DNA of 64,000 nucleotides, from positions 62,001 to 126,000 of the forward strand of contig NZ_BBWR01000009.1 in the NCBI RefSeq assembly GCF_001463905.1, written 5' to 3'. Under the pieces are notes generated by a model. That model did not search any database. It saw nothing but the letters and a program-made list of their open reading frames with translations, and had not been told where the DNA came from. Within the stretch, counting starts at the first letter, position 1, and each line of letters opens with the position of its first letter. Shown piece after piece: positions 22,986 through 31,760 of this stretch. Origin of the DNA: Aureimonas frigidaquae. GTDB lineage: Bacteria; Pseudomonadota; Alphaproteobacteria; Rhizobiales; Rhizobiaceae. The position numbers were made by a program, and so were the translations under genes.

Positions 22986-23078
22986 AAGACCCGTCTTCAC
23001 CCTCGACAAGCCAGCTTTTGCATGGCCTATCCTGCCGGACGGCCGTCGCGGCCGGGATGTCGAGGGAGCGATCATAGG

Positions 23079-26000
23079 GTGCGACTGTTCATTGCCATAG
23101 GCGGGCTTGTCCTGGCACTGCTGGTCGCCGCGCTGGTCGCGCCGTTCTTCATCGACTGGACAGCCTGGCGCGCTTCCTTCGAAAGCGAGGCCAGCCGGCT
23201 CGTCGGCCAGCGCGTGCAGGTGCGCGGCCAGGCGCAGGCGCGCCTCCTGCCATTCCCCAGCCTGACCTTCACCGATGTGCAGGTGGGTGAGGAGGGGACC
23301 GGGCAACCGTCCATGACGCTGGAAAGCTTCCGCATGGATGCGGAACTAGCGCCCTATCTGACGGGCGAAATCCGCATTTTCCAGATGGAACTGGCCGGCC
23401 CGCACCTGATCCTTCCCTATGGGGCGGGCTCCAGCGCGCCCGTGATCGGCGATGGGCTGGATCGCCAGGGCAGCAACATCGTTTTGGAAAACGTGGTCGT
23501 CACCGACGGTACGATCAGCCTGCGGAACGGGAGCAACGGCCAGCGGCGCGAGCTGCACGATGTCGATGCGCGCCTGTCGGCCTCCACGCTGCGCGGCCCC
23601 TTCCGGGGCGGCGGCACCTTCAGGAGCGGTGGGCAGGCGCTGGACTTCACCCTGTCCTCCGGCACGATCGAGGGTGGTGGCCATTTTCCGTTCCGCATCA
23701 ACGTCGTCGCGCCTGCCATCGCCACCGCCTTCGGCTTCGACGGCTCGACCGAGCTCGGCGACGAGGCCGCCGATTTCACCGGGCGGGTGGACATCACCTC
23801 GCCCGCGCCCGGCATGGAGCGGGTGGACGCCATTCCCGAGCTGCGCGCCTCGGCCGACATGGTGGCGACGGGCGGCAATGCGGCACTCACGAAGCTGCGG
23901 ATGGAGCTCGGCAAAGCGGAAGCCCCCTATGTGCTGACGGGCGACGGAGAACTGGCATCCGGGCCGATCCCGCATTTTCGGCTGAAGCTCCAGGGCGAGC
24001 AGGTCGATCTGGATGCGCTGGCCGCCGATACGCTGGAGGCGGGCGGGCACATCACCTTTGCGGCCAGGGCGGAAGCGATGCGCCGGGCCATCGCCGGCAT
24101 CCCCGCTTTGCCCATCGCGGGGGAGGTCGAGCTCGGCCTTCCCGTCTTCACGGTGGGCGATACGACCGTCCGGGGGCTTCAACTTACGGCCTCTCCCAAT
24201 GCCGATGGTTGGGCGCTGCGGCAGTTGCGCGCAGAACTGCCAGGCCGCACCCTCGTCGAGGCGTCGGGCCTTCTGGCCATACAGACGGCACTGGGCTTTC
24301 GGGGCGATGTGCTCCTGGCATCGCGCCAGCCGGCCGGCCTCGTCACCTGGCTTGGCGGCAGCACGGGGACAGGACTTGCCGAGCTTGCCCGCGCAGGTTT
24401 TTCCGCGCGGGTGGACCTGTCGGCCGAGCGGCAGACCCTCGACAATCTGGAAGTGGATGTTGGCGGCCAGACGCTGGCCGGGCGGATCGAGCGCGGCACC
24501 GGCGCAGCCGGCACGTCGCTGACAGCCGATCTGGACGGCGCGGCGCTCGACATCGAGAACTTCCTGGAATTTGCCCGGCTCTTCATGGGCGACTCCGTCC
24601 TGGTCGATGCCCCCAACCAGCTGGACCTGCGCCTGGCCGGCGGGCCAATTGCCTATGGCGGCGTGCAGGCCGCCGCTGGCGAGGTCGATCTGGCCCTGTC
24701 CGAGGGCGCGCTGGACTTACGCAATTTGAGCCTGACGGATTTGGCCGGCGCCAATATCGAAGCGCGGGGGACATTGTCCGGCGCCTCCGACGCATACCGC
24801 CCCGACCTCGCCTTCGACCTCGACACGCCGGATGCCGGCCGGCTCATCGACGCCGCCACGACGCTTCTGCCCGCGCTGCGCCCGTCCCTGTCTGCCGGAT
24901 TGCCCGCCAGGGCAAGCGCCTTCGGCCGCCTGACATTGAGCGGCAGCCTGACCGGGGCCGAGGATGCGCAGATGGTGACGCTGCGCGGTGAAGGGGCGGC
25001 CGACGCAACGCGGCTCGATGCCAGCGTGACCTTTCCGGCCGCAGCCCTTGCCGACGCGGCGGCCGCGGATGCCATCCAGGCCGATCTGGCCCTGACATCC
25101 GATGCGCCGCTCGATCTTCTGCGCCAGTTCGGGCTGGTGGGGATCGACCTTGGCGTTGTGGGACCGCTCCGCCTGTCCGCCACGATCGACGGCACCGCCG
25201 CCGAGGCGGCGACACGCCTTGCGGCCTCGGCCCCCGGCCTGGAGCTGACGGGCGAGGGCACCACGCAGTGGGGCGCGGGCGGGCTGACGGATGGCAGCCT
25301 TGCCATGCGCCTGTCGACTGAGGATGCCGGACCCTGGTTGTCCGGCATGGGGCTTGCCCTTGCCCAAGGGTTGGACGCGCTCCCGGTGGACGGTCAGGGG
25401 GGCCTTACCTTCGGTCTCGATGGTGGTTGGGCGCTCGCCGACCTGTCCGGTTCGATCGGGGAGGTCACCGTCGCGTCCGGCAACATTGCCCGCGCGCCGG
25501 GGCAGGCCGTCAGCGGCGGTCTCGCTCTGTCGTCCCTGTCGCTGCCCTGGCTGTCCACCATGGTGTTCGGAACGGAGCCCAATCCTTCGGGCGCTGCGAC
25601 GGTGCCCTGGCCCGATACGGCCTTTACCGGCGCCTTCATCGCCCAGGCGCCGCCCTTCGCGCTGGATCTTTCGGCGGAGCGGATCGACCTTGGCGGCGAT
25701 GCGATGCTCGGGGCATCGCGCCTGCGCCTGACGGGCAATGGGGAAGGGCTGACTGCGAGCGATCTGGACGCCGAACTTTCCGGCGGCCGCCTGGCCGGGC
25801 AGGCCCGCCTTGCCAATGGCAGCGGCTATGCGCAGGCGCAGGCGGAACTGCGCTTTACCGATGTTGCGCTGGATGCCGCTCAGAGCCCCGCGCGCGGAAC
25901 GGCTTCGGGTCGTTTGACCGTCCAGGCCAGCGGCCAATCCTATGGCGAACTTGCCGCATCGGCGAGCGGTGAGGGCCGGGTGCAACTGTCGTCGCTTGAT

Positions 26001-26849
26001 GTCCAGGGCTATACGCCGCCGGCCTTCGAGGCCCTCCTCATGGGGGCGGACATCGATGGTTTCACAGCCGAGCCGGCGCCTGTGGCCGCACTGGTCGAAA
26101 CGCTTGCCGGCGGGTCGGCGCGCCTCGACCCCGTGGACATGCCGGTGGAGATCGGCCTTGGCCGCCTGCGCGCCGGGCCCGTGACACAGCCGCTTGCCGA
26201 TGGCACGCTCGTCCTGGAAGGCGGGTTCAACCTCGTCGACTGGCGGGGCTTTGCGCGCCTGCAGCGGCGCTATGCGCCGCCGGAGGCGGAGGCCATCTCG
26301 GACACGGCGCCCGCCGCAACCTACGAATGGACCTGGCCCGGCCAGGATGCGGTCACGCTCGCCGATGTGGAGCCGCTGACATCCTACCTGTCGCTGCGCG
26401 CCTATCGTAAGGAACAGGACCGCCTCCAGGCAATGCGCGACGATCTGCAGGAAACGCTGCGGCTGCGGCGGGAAGCCCGCTACTTCGTCGCGCAGGAGCG
26501 GGAACGCCGCTTGCGCCAGGAAGAGGCAGCCCGTCAGGCGGAGGAAGCGCGCCAGGCGGAGGAAGCGCGACAGGCCGAGGCGGCGCGCCAGGCGGAGGCC
26601 CTGCGCCAGCAGTTGATCGAAGCAGCGGCGGCCGAGGCCCGTGCCGCACAGGAGCGTGCCGATGCTGCCGCGCAATCGGCGCCGACGGACGCGCCCCTTC
26701 CCGGTGGCACGCTCCCGGTGCCCGAACTTCGCCTGCCGGTGCCGAGCGCTCCTTCGGCCCCGTTCCGCTATGATGTTGAACCGCTTCCGGTGCCGGCCCA
26801 GCCCGCACCGCTGCCGGACCTGCCGGGCGTTGATCCGAGCCTGCGCTAG
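23079..26849 (+). CDS. AsmA-like large envelope protein
   Basis: 1256 aa. One N-terminal transmembrane helix (LFIAIGGLVLALLVAALVAPFFI) is followed by WRASFESEASRLVGQRVQVRG and LLPFPSLTFTDVQVGE, which define the AsmA start. A very long periplasmic beta-rich region and a DUF3971/AsmA-2-like tail follow. AsmA relatives bridge inner and outer membrane in lipid transport. The C-terminus (~1130-1200) is a charged coiled coil built on an EEARQA repeat. GTG 23079, preceded by GAGGGAG, is the start; the frame upstream lies in uvrD antisense. Confidence 0.85.
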   Translation: MRLFIAIGGLVLALLVAALVAPFFIDWTAWRASFESEASRLVGQRVQVRGQAQARLLPFPSLTFTDVQVGEEGTGQPSMTLESFRMDAELAPYLTGEIRIFQMELAGPHLILPYGAGSSAPVIGDGLDRQGSNIVLENVVVTDGTISLRNGSNGQRRELHDVDARLSASTLRGPFRGGGTFRSGGQALDFTLSSGTIEGGGHFPFRINVVAPAIATAFGFDGSTELGDEAADFTGRVDITSPAPGMERVDAIPELRASADMVATGGNAALTKLRMELGKAEAPYVLTGDGELASGPIPHFRLKLQGEQVDLDALAADTLEAGGHITFAARAEAMRRAIAGIPALPIAGEVELGLPVFTVGDTTVRGLQLTASPNADGWALRQLRAELPGRTLVEASGLLAIQTALGFRGDVLLASRQPAGLVTWLGGSTGTGLAELARAGFSARVDLSAERQTLDNLEVDVGGQTLAGRIERGTGAAGTSLTADLDGAALDIENFLEFARLFMGDSVLVDAPNQLDLRLAGGPIAYGGVQAAAGEVDLALSEGALDLRNLSLTDLAGANIEARGTLSGASDAYRPDLAFDLDTPDAGRLIDAATTLLPALRPSLSAGLPARASAFGRLTLSGSLTGAEDAQMVTLRGEGAADATRLDASVTFPAAALADAAAADAIQADLALTSDAPLDLLRQFGLVGIDLGVVGPLRLSATIDGTAAEAATRLAASAPGLELTGEGTTQWGAGGLTDGSLAMRLSTEDAGPWLSGMGLALAQGLDALPVDGQGGLTFGLDGGWALADLSGSIGEVTVASGNIARAPGQAVSGGLALSSLSLPWLSTMVFGTEPNPSGAATVPWPDTAFTGAFIAQAPPFALDLSAERIDLGGDAMLGASRLRLTGNGEGLTASDLDAELSGGRLAGQARLANGSGYAQAQAELRFTDVALDAAQSPARGTASGRLTVQASGQSYGELAASASGEGRVQLSSLDVQGYTPPAFEALLMGADIDGFTAEPAPVAALVETLAGGSARLDPVDMPVEIGLGRLRAGPVTQPLADGTLVLEGGFNLVDWRGFARLQRRYAPPEAEAISDTAPAATYEWTWPGQDAVTLADVEPLTSYLSLRAYRKEQDRLQAMRDDLQETLRLRREARYFVAQERERRLRQEEAARQAEEARQAEEARQAEAARQAEALRQQLIEAAAAEARAAQERADAAAQSAPTDAPLPGGTLPVPELRLPVPSAPSAPFRYDVEPLPVPAQPAPLPDLPGVDPSLR
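26524..26605 (+). repeat. 18-bp tandem repeat within the AsmA-like gene
   Basis: About four degenerate copies of CGCCAGGCGGAGGAAGCG encode EARQAE-type coiled-coil hexads near the C-terminus. The unit length keeps the reading frame. Confidence 0.7.
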
Positions 26850-26877
26850 AGCGCAACCCGGCTCATGCTGCGCGGCA

Positions 26878-27120
26878 TCAAGCTTGCGGCGGGGCGGACG
26901 TATCCGAACTCGCCCGGGCGAGGGCGTCTTTGAGGACCGCCACACGCAAGCTGGAGGAAAGATTGTCGTCCATGCCGCGCGTGGCGTCGATCTGCGCCAC
27001 AAGCTGCGCCAGCGACAGGCCACGGACCTCCGCCATACGCCGCAGCTCTTCCCAGAACGCGTCTTCCAGGCTGATGGAGGTCCGGTGCCCGCGGATCGAC
27101 AGCGAGCGTTTGACGATCAT
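26878..27120 (-). CDS. Ribbon-helix-helix domain protein
   Basis: 80 aa. The N-terminal KRSLSIRGHRTSISLEDAFWEEL is a ribbon-helix-helix (RHH_4-like) core: a beta strand that would enter the DNA groove, then two helices with GLSLAQLVAQID. Proteins of this size are usually dimeric DNA-binding regulators. Its start overlaps the stop of the upstream DUF4169 gene by four bases, so it is the last gene of the sspB-DUF4169-RHH run. The target is unknown. Confidence 0.82.
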   Translation of the reverse strand: MIVKRSLSIRGHRTSISLEDAFWEELRRMAEVRGLSLAQLVAQIDATRGMDDNLSSSLRVAVLKDALARASSDTSAPPQA

Positions 27121-27320
27121 TCGTCCGGGTCCGGCGCCGTTGCCGGCTTGTCGAGGCGCGCGCCATCGAGCTGCTTGAGAAGGGTTTCCCGTTCGCTGCC
27201 GGCCTTGGCCCGCTCCTTGCGGCTGAGGCCATAGGTCACGCGGTTCTGTTCCGCGTCCTGCGCAGCTTGCTGGCGCTGCCGGTTTTTGCGGGCCATGCGC
27301 AGATTGACGACATCACCCAT
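27117..27320 (-). CDS. DUF4169 family protein
   Basis: 67 aa, highly charged. The opening VVNLRMARKNRQRQQ and the segment NRVTYGLSRKERAKA match the small alphaproteobacterial DUF4169 family, of unknown function. The frame runs on upstream, but ATG 27320 (MGDVVNL) is the family start and falls 16 bases after the sspB stop. It is translationally coupled to the RHH gene by a four-base overlap. Confidence 0.78.
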   Translation of the reverse strand: MGDVVNLRMARKNRQRQQAAQDAEQNRVTYGLSRKERAKAGSERETLLKQLDGARLDKPATAPDPDE

Positions 27321-27336
27321 GCGCCAGGCCCTCCCG

Positions 27337-27900
27337 TCAGGGCTTCTTGCGGAAAGCATCCAGGGATACGACGTCGGCGGACGGCTTGGCCGCTTCCGCT
27401 TCGGCGGCATCGTCTTCCTGCGCCTCGACGACCGGCTCCGGCTTGTCCTCATCGACCAGAGCCGGCCGGCGGGTCGGAACTTCCGTGACGGTGGCGGCGA
27501 TGGGCGAGGGGGCGGATTCGGGCTGGATGTTGGCGGCCTCGACCTCCCGCACATCGAACTCCAGCTCGAAATTCACCGCCGGATCGTAGAAGCCGCGCAC
27601 CGCGCTGAAGGGGATGAGAAGGCGCTCCGGAATGTCCGAGAAGGACAGGCCGATCTCGAAGGCCGTGTCGGTGACCGAGAGATCCCAGTACTGATGCTGG
27701 ATGACGATCGTCATCAACTCCGGGTACTTTTCCCGGAGCCGGGACGAGATGCGCACGCCGGGGGCGGAGGTGAGGAAGGTGATGAAGAAGTGGTGTTCGC
27801 CCGGAAGGCCCGTCTTGACCACTTCGGACAGGACCTTGCGTATCACGCCGCGAAGCGCGTCCTGCGCCAGAATGTCGTAGCGGATAAGATCCTGACCCAT
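27337..27900 (-). CDS. sspB: ClpXP adaptor SspB (alpha type)
   Basis: 187 aa adaptor that binds the ssrA degradation tag and delivers tagged proteins to ClpXP. The folded domain covers about residues 1-130 (LPGEHHFFITFLTSAPGV; IVIQHQYWDLSV; FEIGLSFSDIPERLLIPFSAV; GFYDPAVNFELEF). An acidic flexible linker and a short C-terminal DVVSLDAFRKKP follow, the latter being the ClpX-binding tail type. ATG 27900 (MGQDLIRYD) is preferred to 27933. The tmRNA gene that encodes its ligand lies immediately upstream on the same strand. Confidence 0.92.
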   Translation of the reverse strand: MGQDLIRYDILAQDALRGVIRKVLSEVVKTGLPGEHHFFITFLTSAPGVRISSRLREKYPELMTIVIQHQYWDLSVTDTAFEIGLSFSDIPERLLIPFSAVRGFYDPAVNFELEFDVREVEAANIQPESAPSPIAATVTEVPTRRPALVDEDKPEPVVEAQEDDAAEAEAAKPSADVVSLDAFRKKP

Positions 27901-28094
27901 TGGCCACCCGTTCCTGATCATGTTTGCCCGCATGGTGCGGACCCCTCGTCGAAAGGCCCGATGCTGCGCTGCAGACTATCGCCGTTTCATAGCCGGACTT
28001 TGCCGGGCATGAAAGACCCGACGCGAGAAGCGAGGCGAATTGTATCGAATACAAAGGGAAAGTGGAGGCTTCTGTTGCCAGGCGCCTCCGGGCC

Positions 28095-28380
28095 CCGCCT
28101 AGAGGTGCGAACCCCCAGGGCTTGAATCGAAGCTATCGCACCGCGTTAAGCGGCGAGACGTGCTTCCGCATAGTTGTCGTTGGCAACTATTTTAATAGCC
28201 CGATAACGGCGGTACCATGCCGAGCAAAAGTCCGATCTTTACACCCTCGTCGATCCTATTTCGCCCCCACCTGAACCCTGCGTAGCAGGGCTCAGGTGGA
28301 GGCGCCGGGTACCGCCCCCGGGTCCGAATGGCTTATTACATCGGCCGTTTATCGCCATAGTCGGGGCAAGCCCGACGCAA
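28095..28380 (-). ncRNA. ssrA: Circularly permuted two-piece tmRNA
   Basis: Read on the minus strand, the acceptor piece comes first. It ends with a T-arm (CCGGG-GGCGGTA-CCCGG) and the acceptor strand CGCCTCC-A-CC at about 28296-28307; a final A for CCA is not encoded. A 14-bp processing hairpin (28268-28298) follows, then the coding piece starting GGGGGCGAAATAGGATCGAC. Its GGGGGCG pairs with the acceptor strand. The tag frame lies at 28146-28184: resume codon GCC and ANDNYAEARLAA then TAA, so the mature tag is AANDNYAEARLAA. Ends are approximate. Confidence 0.95.
28268..28298 (-). other. Intervening hairpin removed between the two tmRNA pieces
   Basis: CACCTGAACCCTGC and GCAGGGCTCAGGTG pair around a GTA loop with a single A-C mismatch. 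It joins the acceptor 3' end to the coding-piece 5' end, as in known permuted ssrA precursors. Confidence 0.8.
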
Positions 28381-28383
28381 CGG

Positions 28384-28411
28384 AATATAGGGGTGCCGTG
28401 GGCTTTTGAAA
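28384..28411 (-). promoter_or_regulatory. Possible tmRNA promoter
   Basis: The minus strand carries TATATT (28384-28389), a good -10 element a few bases before the acceptor piece. A weak -35-like TTTCAA lies 16 bases further upstream. It sits between thyX and ssrA. Confidence 0.4.
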
Positions 28412-28423
28412 AGAGCGAATGCT

Positions 28424-29383
28424 CTAAGCGCTCGTGCCCAGGACAGCGCAGAGCTCGGTCCACTCGCGCTTGCTCATGCCGCTCGTCTCCTGCGTCACCT
28501 CTTCCCCACCGATCATCCGGCGGACAGCGGCGATGGCCGATGCGGAAAGCTGCGCCGCCCCCATGCGATGCTCCATGAAGGCTTCGTGCGTCAGCGGCGC
28601 CCACCGTGCGAGAATGCCCACCATTACGTCGGCATAGGCGCGGATCTCATACTGCGCATGCGGATCGGCGCGCAGGCGCAGGAAGCTCATGAAGTTGTGA
28701 AGGTCCGCCTTCCAGTACCACTGCGTGTAGAAGTTGAGCGGCAGGTTCATGCGGGCCAGTTCGCGCGCCAGCCCCTGCCGGTCCTCACGCGCAGCGCCGT
28801 CCGGGCCATCGCCCTCGTTCAGCATGAGCGCGTAGTGATCGTAGCATTGCGTGGCATCGCGGCGCAGCATGTCCAGCACCTCGGCCGCTTCCTCGCCCTC
28901 CAGCACCGCGCCCCGGCCCTGGCGGTTGATGGCGGACTGGGCGGCCAGATGCTCCGGCTCGGGAATGTAGAACTCACGGTCGAGCACGGAATAACGGGCG
29001 GAATACTCGTTCACGCTGGCCATGCGATGGCGGATCCACTGCCGCGCCACGAAGATCGGCAGCTTCACATGCAGCTTGATCTCCGCCATCTCGAAGGGCG
29101 TCGTGTGCCAGTGGCGCAGCAGGTAGTTGATGAGGCCCCGGTCTTCCTGCACCCGCTTGGTGCCGCGGCCATAGGACACGCGCGCGGCCTGAACGACGGC
29201 GTCGTCCGAACCCATATAGTCGATCACGCGCACGAAGCCGTGGTCGAGCACGGGGAGCGCCTCATACAGAATCGCCTCGAGCTCGGGCGCAACCGGGCGC
29301 ACCGTCTCGGCCCGCCGCTGGCGCGCCGCGGAGATTTCGTCCTGCTGCGTATCCGTCAGCCGCGGCTTGCCGGTGCCTTCCAT
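28424..29383 (-). CDS. thyX: FAD-dependent thymidylate synthase
   Basis: 319 aa flavoenzyme making dTMP from dUMP with methylene-tetrahydrofolate and NADPH. The ThyX motif RHRxxSxxxxSxR is present as [13 protein letters not shown]. Also visible are QWIRHR before it, the catalytic Ser within [10 protein letters not shown], and [20 protein letters not shown] toward the C-terminus. GAGGGG ten bases upstream supports ATG 29383 rather than 29398. Length is at the upper end for ThyX because of an N-terminal extension, normal in rhizobia. Confidence 0.96.
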   Translation of the reverse strand: MEGTGKPRLTDTQQDEISAARQRRAETVRPVAPELEAILYEALPVLDHGFVRVIDYMGSDDAVVQAARVSYGRGTKRVQEDRGLINYLLRHWHTTPFEMAEIKLHVKLPIFVARQWIRHRMASVNEYSARYSVLDREFYIPEPEHLAAQSAINRQGRGAVLEGEEAAEVLDMLRRDATQCYDHYALMLNEGDGPDGAAREDRQGLARELARMNLPLNFYTQWYWKADLHNFMSFLRLRADPHAQYEIRAYADVMVGILARWAPLTHEAFMEHRMGAAQLSASAIAAVRRMIGGEEVTQETSGMSKREWTELCAVLGTSA

Positions 29384-29434
29384 GGAACGTCCCCTCATTC
29401 TTGCGATCCGATGCCTTGCGTCTCCTATAGGGAC

Positions 29435-30418
29435 TTACCCCCAAAGTGAAGGATCAGGCGGGGAGACGAGCGAAGACGTATAGGAAAGCCCGTTCGGCCG
29501 ATCCCGCGCGAGGAGCAGCGGCCCGTCCAGATCCACGAGGTCGGCCGACTGCGCCAGGAGCACGGCCGGCGCCATGGCAAGCGAGGTGCCGACCATGCAG
29601 CCGACCATGACGCCGAAGCCGAGCCGACGCGCCTCCCGCAGGAAGGCGACGCCTTCCGTCAGGCCGCCCGTCTTGTCGAGTTTCAGGTTCACGTAATCGT
29701 ATCGCCCGCACAGCCGGGCAAGATCGGCCGTGGCGTGAACGGATTCATCGGCGCAGATCGGGACCGGGTGGGGAATGGCGCCGAGCATCTCGTCCGCGCC
29801 GTCGGGCAGGGGCTGTTCGACGAGGGTGGCGCGGATCGCGGCGGCGGCCAAAAGGTTCTGGCGGATATTGTCCTGCGTCCAGCCTTCATTGGCATCGACG
29901 ATGATGCGCGCATTCGGCGCGGCCGCCCGCACCGCACGCATGCGGTCGGCATCCCCGTCCCGACCAAGCTTGATCTTCAACAGGCTGCGGTTCGAGACCC
30001 GGGCCGCAGCCGCGGCCATTTCGTCCGGCGTGCCGAGCGAGATCGTGTAGGCGGTTTCGGCGGGCCGCGCCGGAAGGCGGCAGATCATGTCCTCCACCCG
30101 CCGGCCGGTGGACTTGGCCTCCAGGTCCCACAGGGCACAGTCGAGCGCGTTGCGCGCAGCGCCGGGCGCAAGAGCCTCTCCCAGGCTGCGCCGCGAGCCG
30201 CCGCCTTCGATCAGCGCCCGCACGGTCTCGATCGTGGCGACGACGCCTTCGACGGTTTCGCCATAGCGCTGATAGGGAACGCACTCGCCCCAGCCTGCGC
30301 CGAACTCATCCTCGATGCGCGCGCTCACCACGACGGCCTCGGTCTTCGAGCCACGGGAGATGGTGAAGGCGGATGCAAGTCGAAACCGCTCGACTGTGAC
30401 CGAAAGACGACGGGCCAT
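29435..30418 (-). CDS. dgcA: Enolase-superfamily racemase/epimerase (N-acetyl-D-Glu racemase DgcA or dipeptide epimerase)
   Basis: 327 aa TIM-barrel enzyme of the muconate lactonizing subgroup. The KxK acid/base motif is LLKIKLG; metal ligands are Asp in IIVDANEGW, Glu in LVEQPLP and Asp in ICADESVH. The second base is Lys in VNLKLDKTGG. This set fits L-Ala-D/L-Glu epimerases and the rhizobial/Roseobacter DgcA. Without neighbouring dgcR/dgcN genes, the choice between the two substrates is inference. Confidence 0.8.
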   Translation of the reverse strand: MARRLSVTVERFRLASAFTISRGSKTEAVVVSARIEDEFGAGWGECVPYQRYGETVEGVVATIETVRALIEGGGSRRSLGEALAPGAARNALDCALWDLEAKSTGRRVEDMICRLPARPAETAYTISLGTPDEMAAAAARVSNRSLLKIKLGRDGDADRMRAVRAAAPNARIIVDANEGWTQDNIRQNLLAAAAIRATLVEQPLPDGADEMLGAIPHPVPICADESVHATADLARLCGRYDYVNLKLDKTGGLTEGVAFLREARRLGFGVMVGCMVGTSLAMAPAVLLAQSADLVDLDGPLLLARDRPNGLSYTSSLVSPPDPSLWG

Positions 30419-30590
30419 CCAAAACCTCCGCAGGAAATGATTGGTACGATTGAAGCTTCGGTGACAAGAACGACTACCTCCGCTAGCTTCCTGCCAGGAT
30501 AGGGGAGAATCGGCTCGTCGTGCCGCATGGCGACCCGCTTATCGCTTTACGGCAGAAGCACAAGGTTGCAGCAGGATTTTCCGCACCAGT

Positions 30591-31760
30591 ATGTTGGACA
30601 CGACCAGGACCGACCAGCGCAACGAGAATGCGCCTGCCTTGTCCGCCGACAAGGCGGGCGACGGCGTGGCCATCGTGTTGACGGGTGACTGGATCGTCCG
30701 CTCTGTCGGCGCTGTCGAGCAGACGATCGAAAAGACGCTCGCCTCGGACCTCGGCGCGCGCATCAGCCTGGACTGCAGCGGTGTGGGCCGCGTGGATACG
30801 GCCGGTGCGCTGCTGATCGAAAAGCTGAAGCGCGGCCTGTCGGACAAGGGCTCGGAGGTCCGGATCGACGGGCTGACGGCCGGCAACGACCCGCTGTTCG
30901 AGGCGGTCCGCCGCTCGCTGGATGCCGAGCATGACACTCAGCCCCGCAAACGCGGCAACCCCGTCCTCGACATGCTCGAAGGGCTCGGGCGTTGGGTGGT
31001 GGGAACGGCCGGCGAGGTGGTGGACGGGCTCAACATCGTCGGCGCTTCTCTCTATGGCGCCGGGCGCAGGCTGACGGGCAAGACGCAGTTCCGTCCGGCC
31101 GCGATCGTCGCCCAGATCGATCACATGGGCGTGCGCGCCCTGCCGATCATCACCTTGATGAGTTTTCTGATCGGCGGCGTGATCGCCCAGCAGGGCGCCT
31201 TCCAGCTGCGCTACTTCGGCGCCGAGATCTTCGTGGTCGATCTAGTCGGCATCCTGCAGCTGCGCGAGATCGGCGTTCTTCTGACGGCCATCATGATCGC
31301 CGGCCGCTCCGGCAGCGCGATCACCGCGGAAATCGGTTCGATGAAGATGCGCGAGGAGGTGGATGCCCTCCAGGTCATCGGCCTCAACCCCATCGGCGTC
31401 CTCGTCTTTCCGCGGCTGGTGGCGCTCACCATCATCCTGCCGCTGCTGACCATCGTGGCCGATATCGCCGGCATCTTCGGGGCGATGGTCGTGACCTTCC
31501 TCTATTCCGGCATTACGCCGGAAGCGTTCCTGATGCGCCTGCGCGGGGCTATCGATGTCGCGACAATCTTCGCCGGCCTGATCAAGGCGCCGTTCATGGC
31601 CATCGTCATCGGGGTCGTCGCCGCCTCCGAGGGGCTGAAGGTTGGCGGCAGCGCCGAAAGCCTTGGCCTCCACGTGACCGCATCCGTCGTGAAGGCGATC
31701 TTCCTCGTCATCCTGATGGATGCCATGTTTGCGATCTTCTATGCCTCCATCGGATACTGA
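30591..31760 (+). CDS. mlaE: MlaE-type lipid ABC permease with fused N-terminal STAS domain
   Basis: 389 aa. Residues ~20-110 form a STAS domain (GDGVAIVLTGDWIV; ISLDCSGVGRVDTAGALLIEKL), which in E. coli is the separate protein MlaB. The rest is the MlaE permease: ALPIITLMSFLIGGVIAQQGAFQL, ILQLREIGVLLTAIMIAGRSGSAITAEIG split by helices, and MKMREEVDALQVIG, the coupling region. It acts in inner-membrane phospholipid transport with the next three genes. mlaF starts 20 bases before its stop. Confidence 0.95.
   Translation: MLDTTRTDQRNENAPALSADKAGDGVAIVLTGDWIVRSVGAVEQTIEKTLASDLGARISLDCSGVGRVDTAGALLIEKLKRGLSDKGSEVRIDGLTAGNDPLFEAVRRSLDAEHDTQPRKRGNPVLDMLEGLGRWVVGTAGEVVDGLNIVGASLYGAGRRLTGKTQFRPAAIVAQIDHMGVRALPIITLMSFLIGGVIAQQGAFQLRYFGAEIFVVDLVGILQLREIGVLLTAIMIAGRSGSAITAEIGSMKMREEVDALQVIGLNPIGVLVFPRLVALTIILPLLTIVADIAGIFGAMVVTFLYSGITPEAFLMRLRGAIDVATIFAGLIKAPFMAIVIGVVAASEGLKVGGSAESLGLHVTASVVKAIFLVILMDAMFAIFYASIGY

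Noticed and set aside
28062-28274. 70-codon plus-strand frame over the tmRNA
   Set aside because: It lies antisense to the clearly folded ssrA coding piece; no ribosome-binding site or conserved motif.
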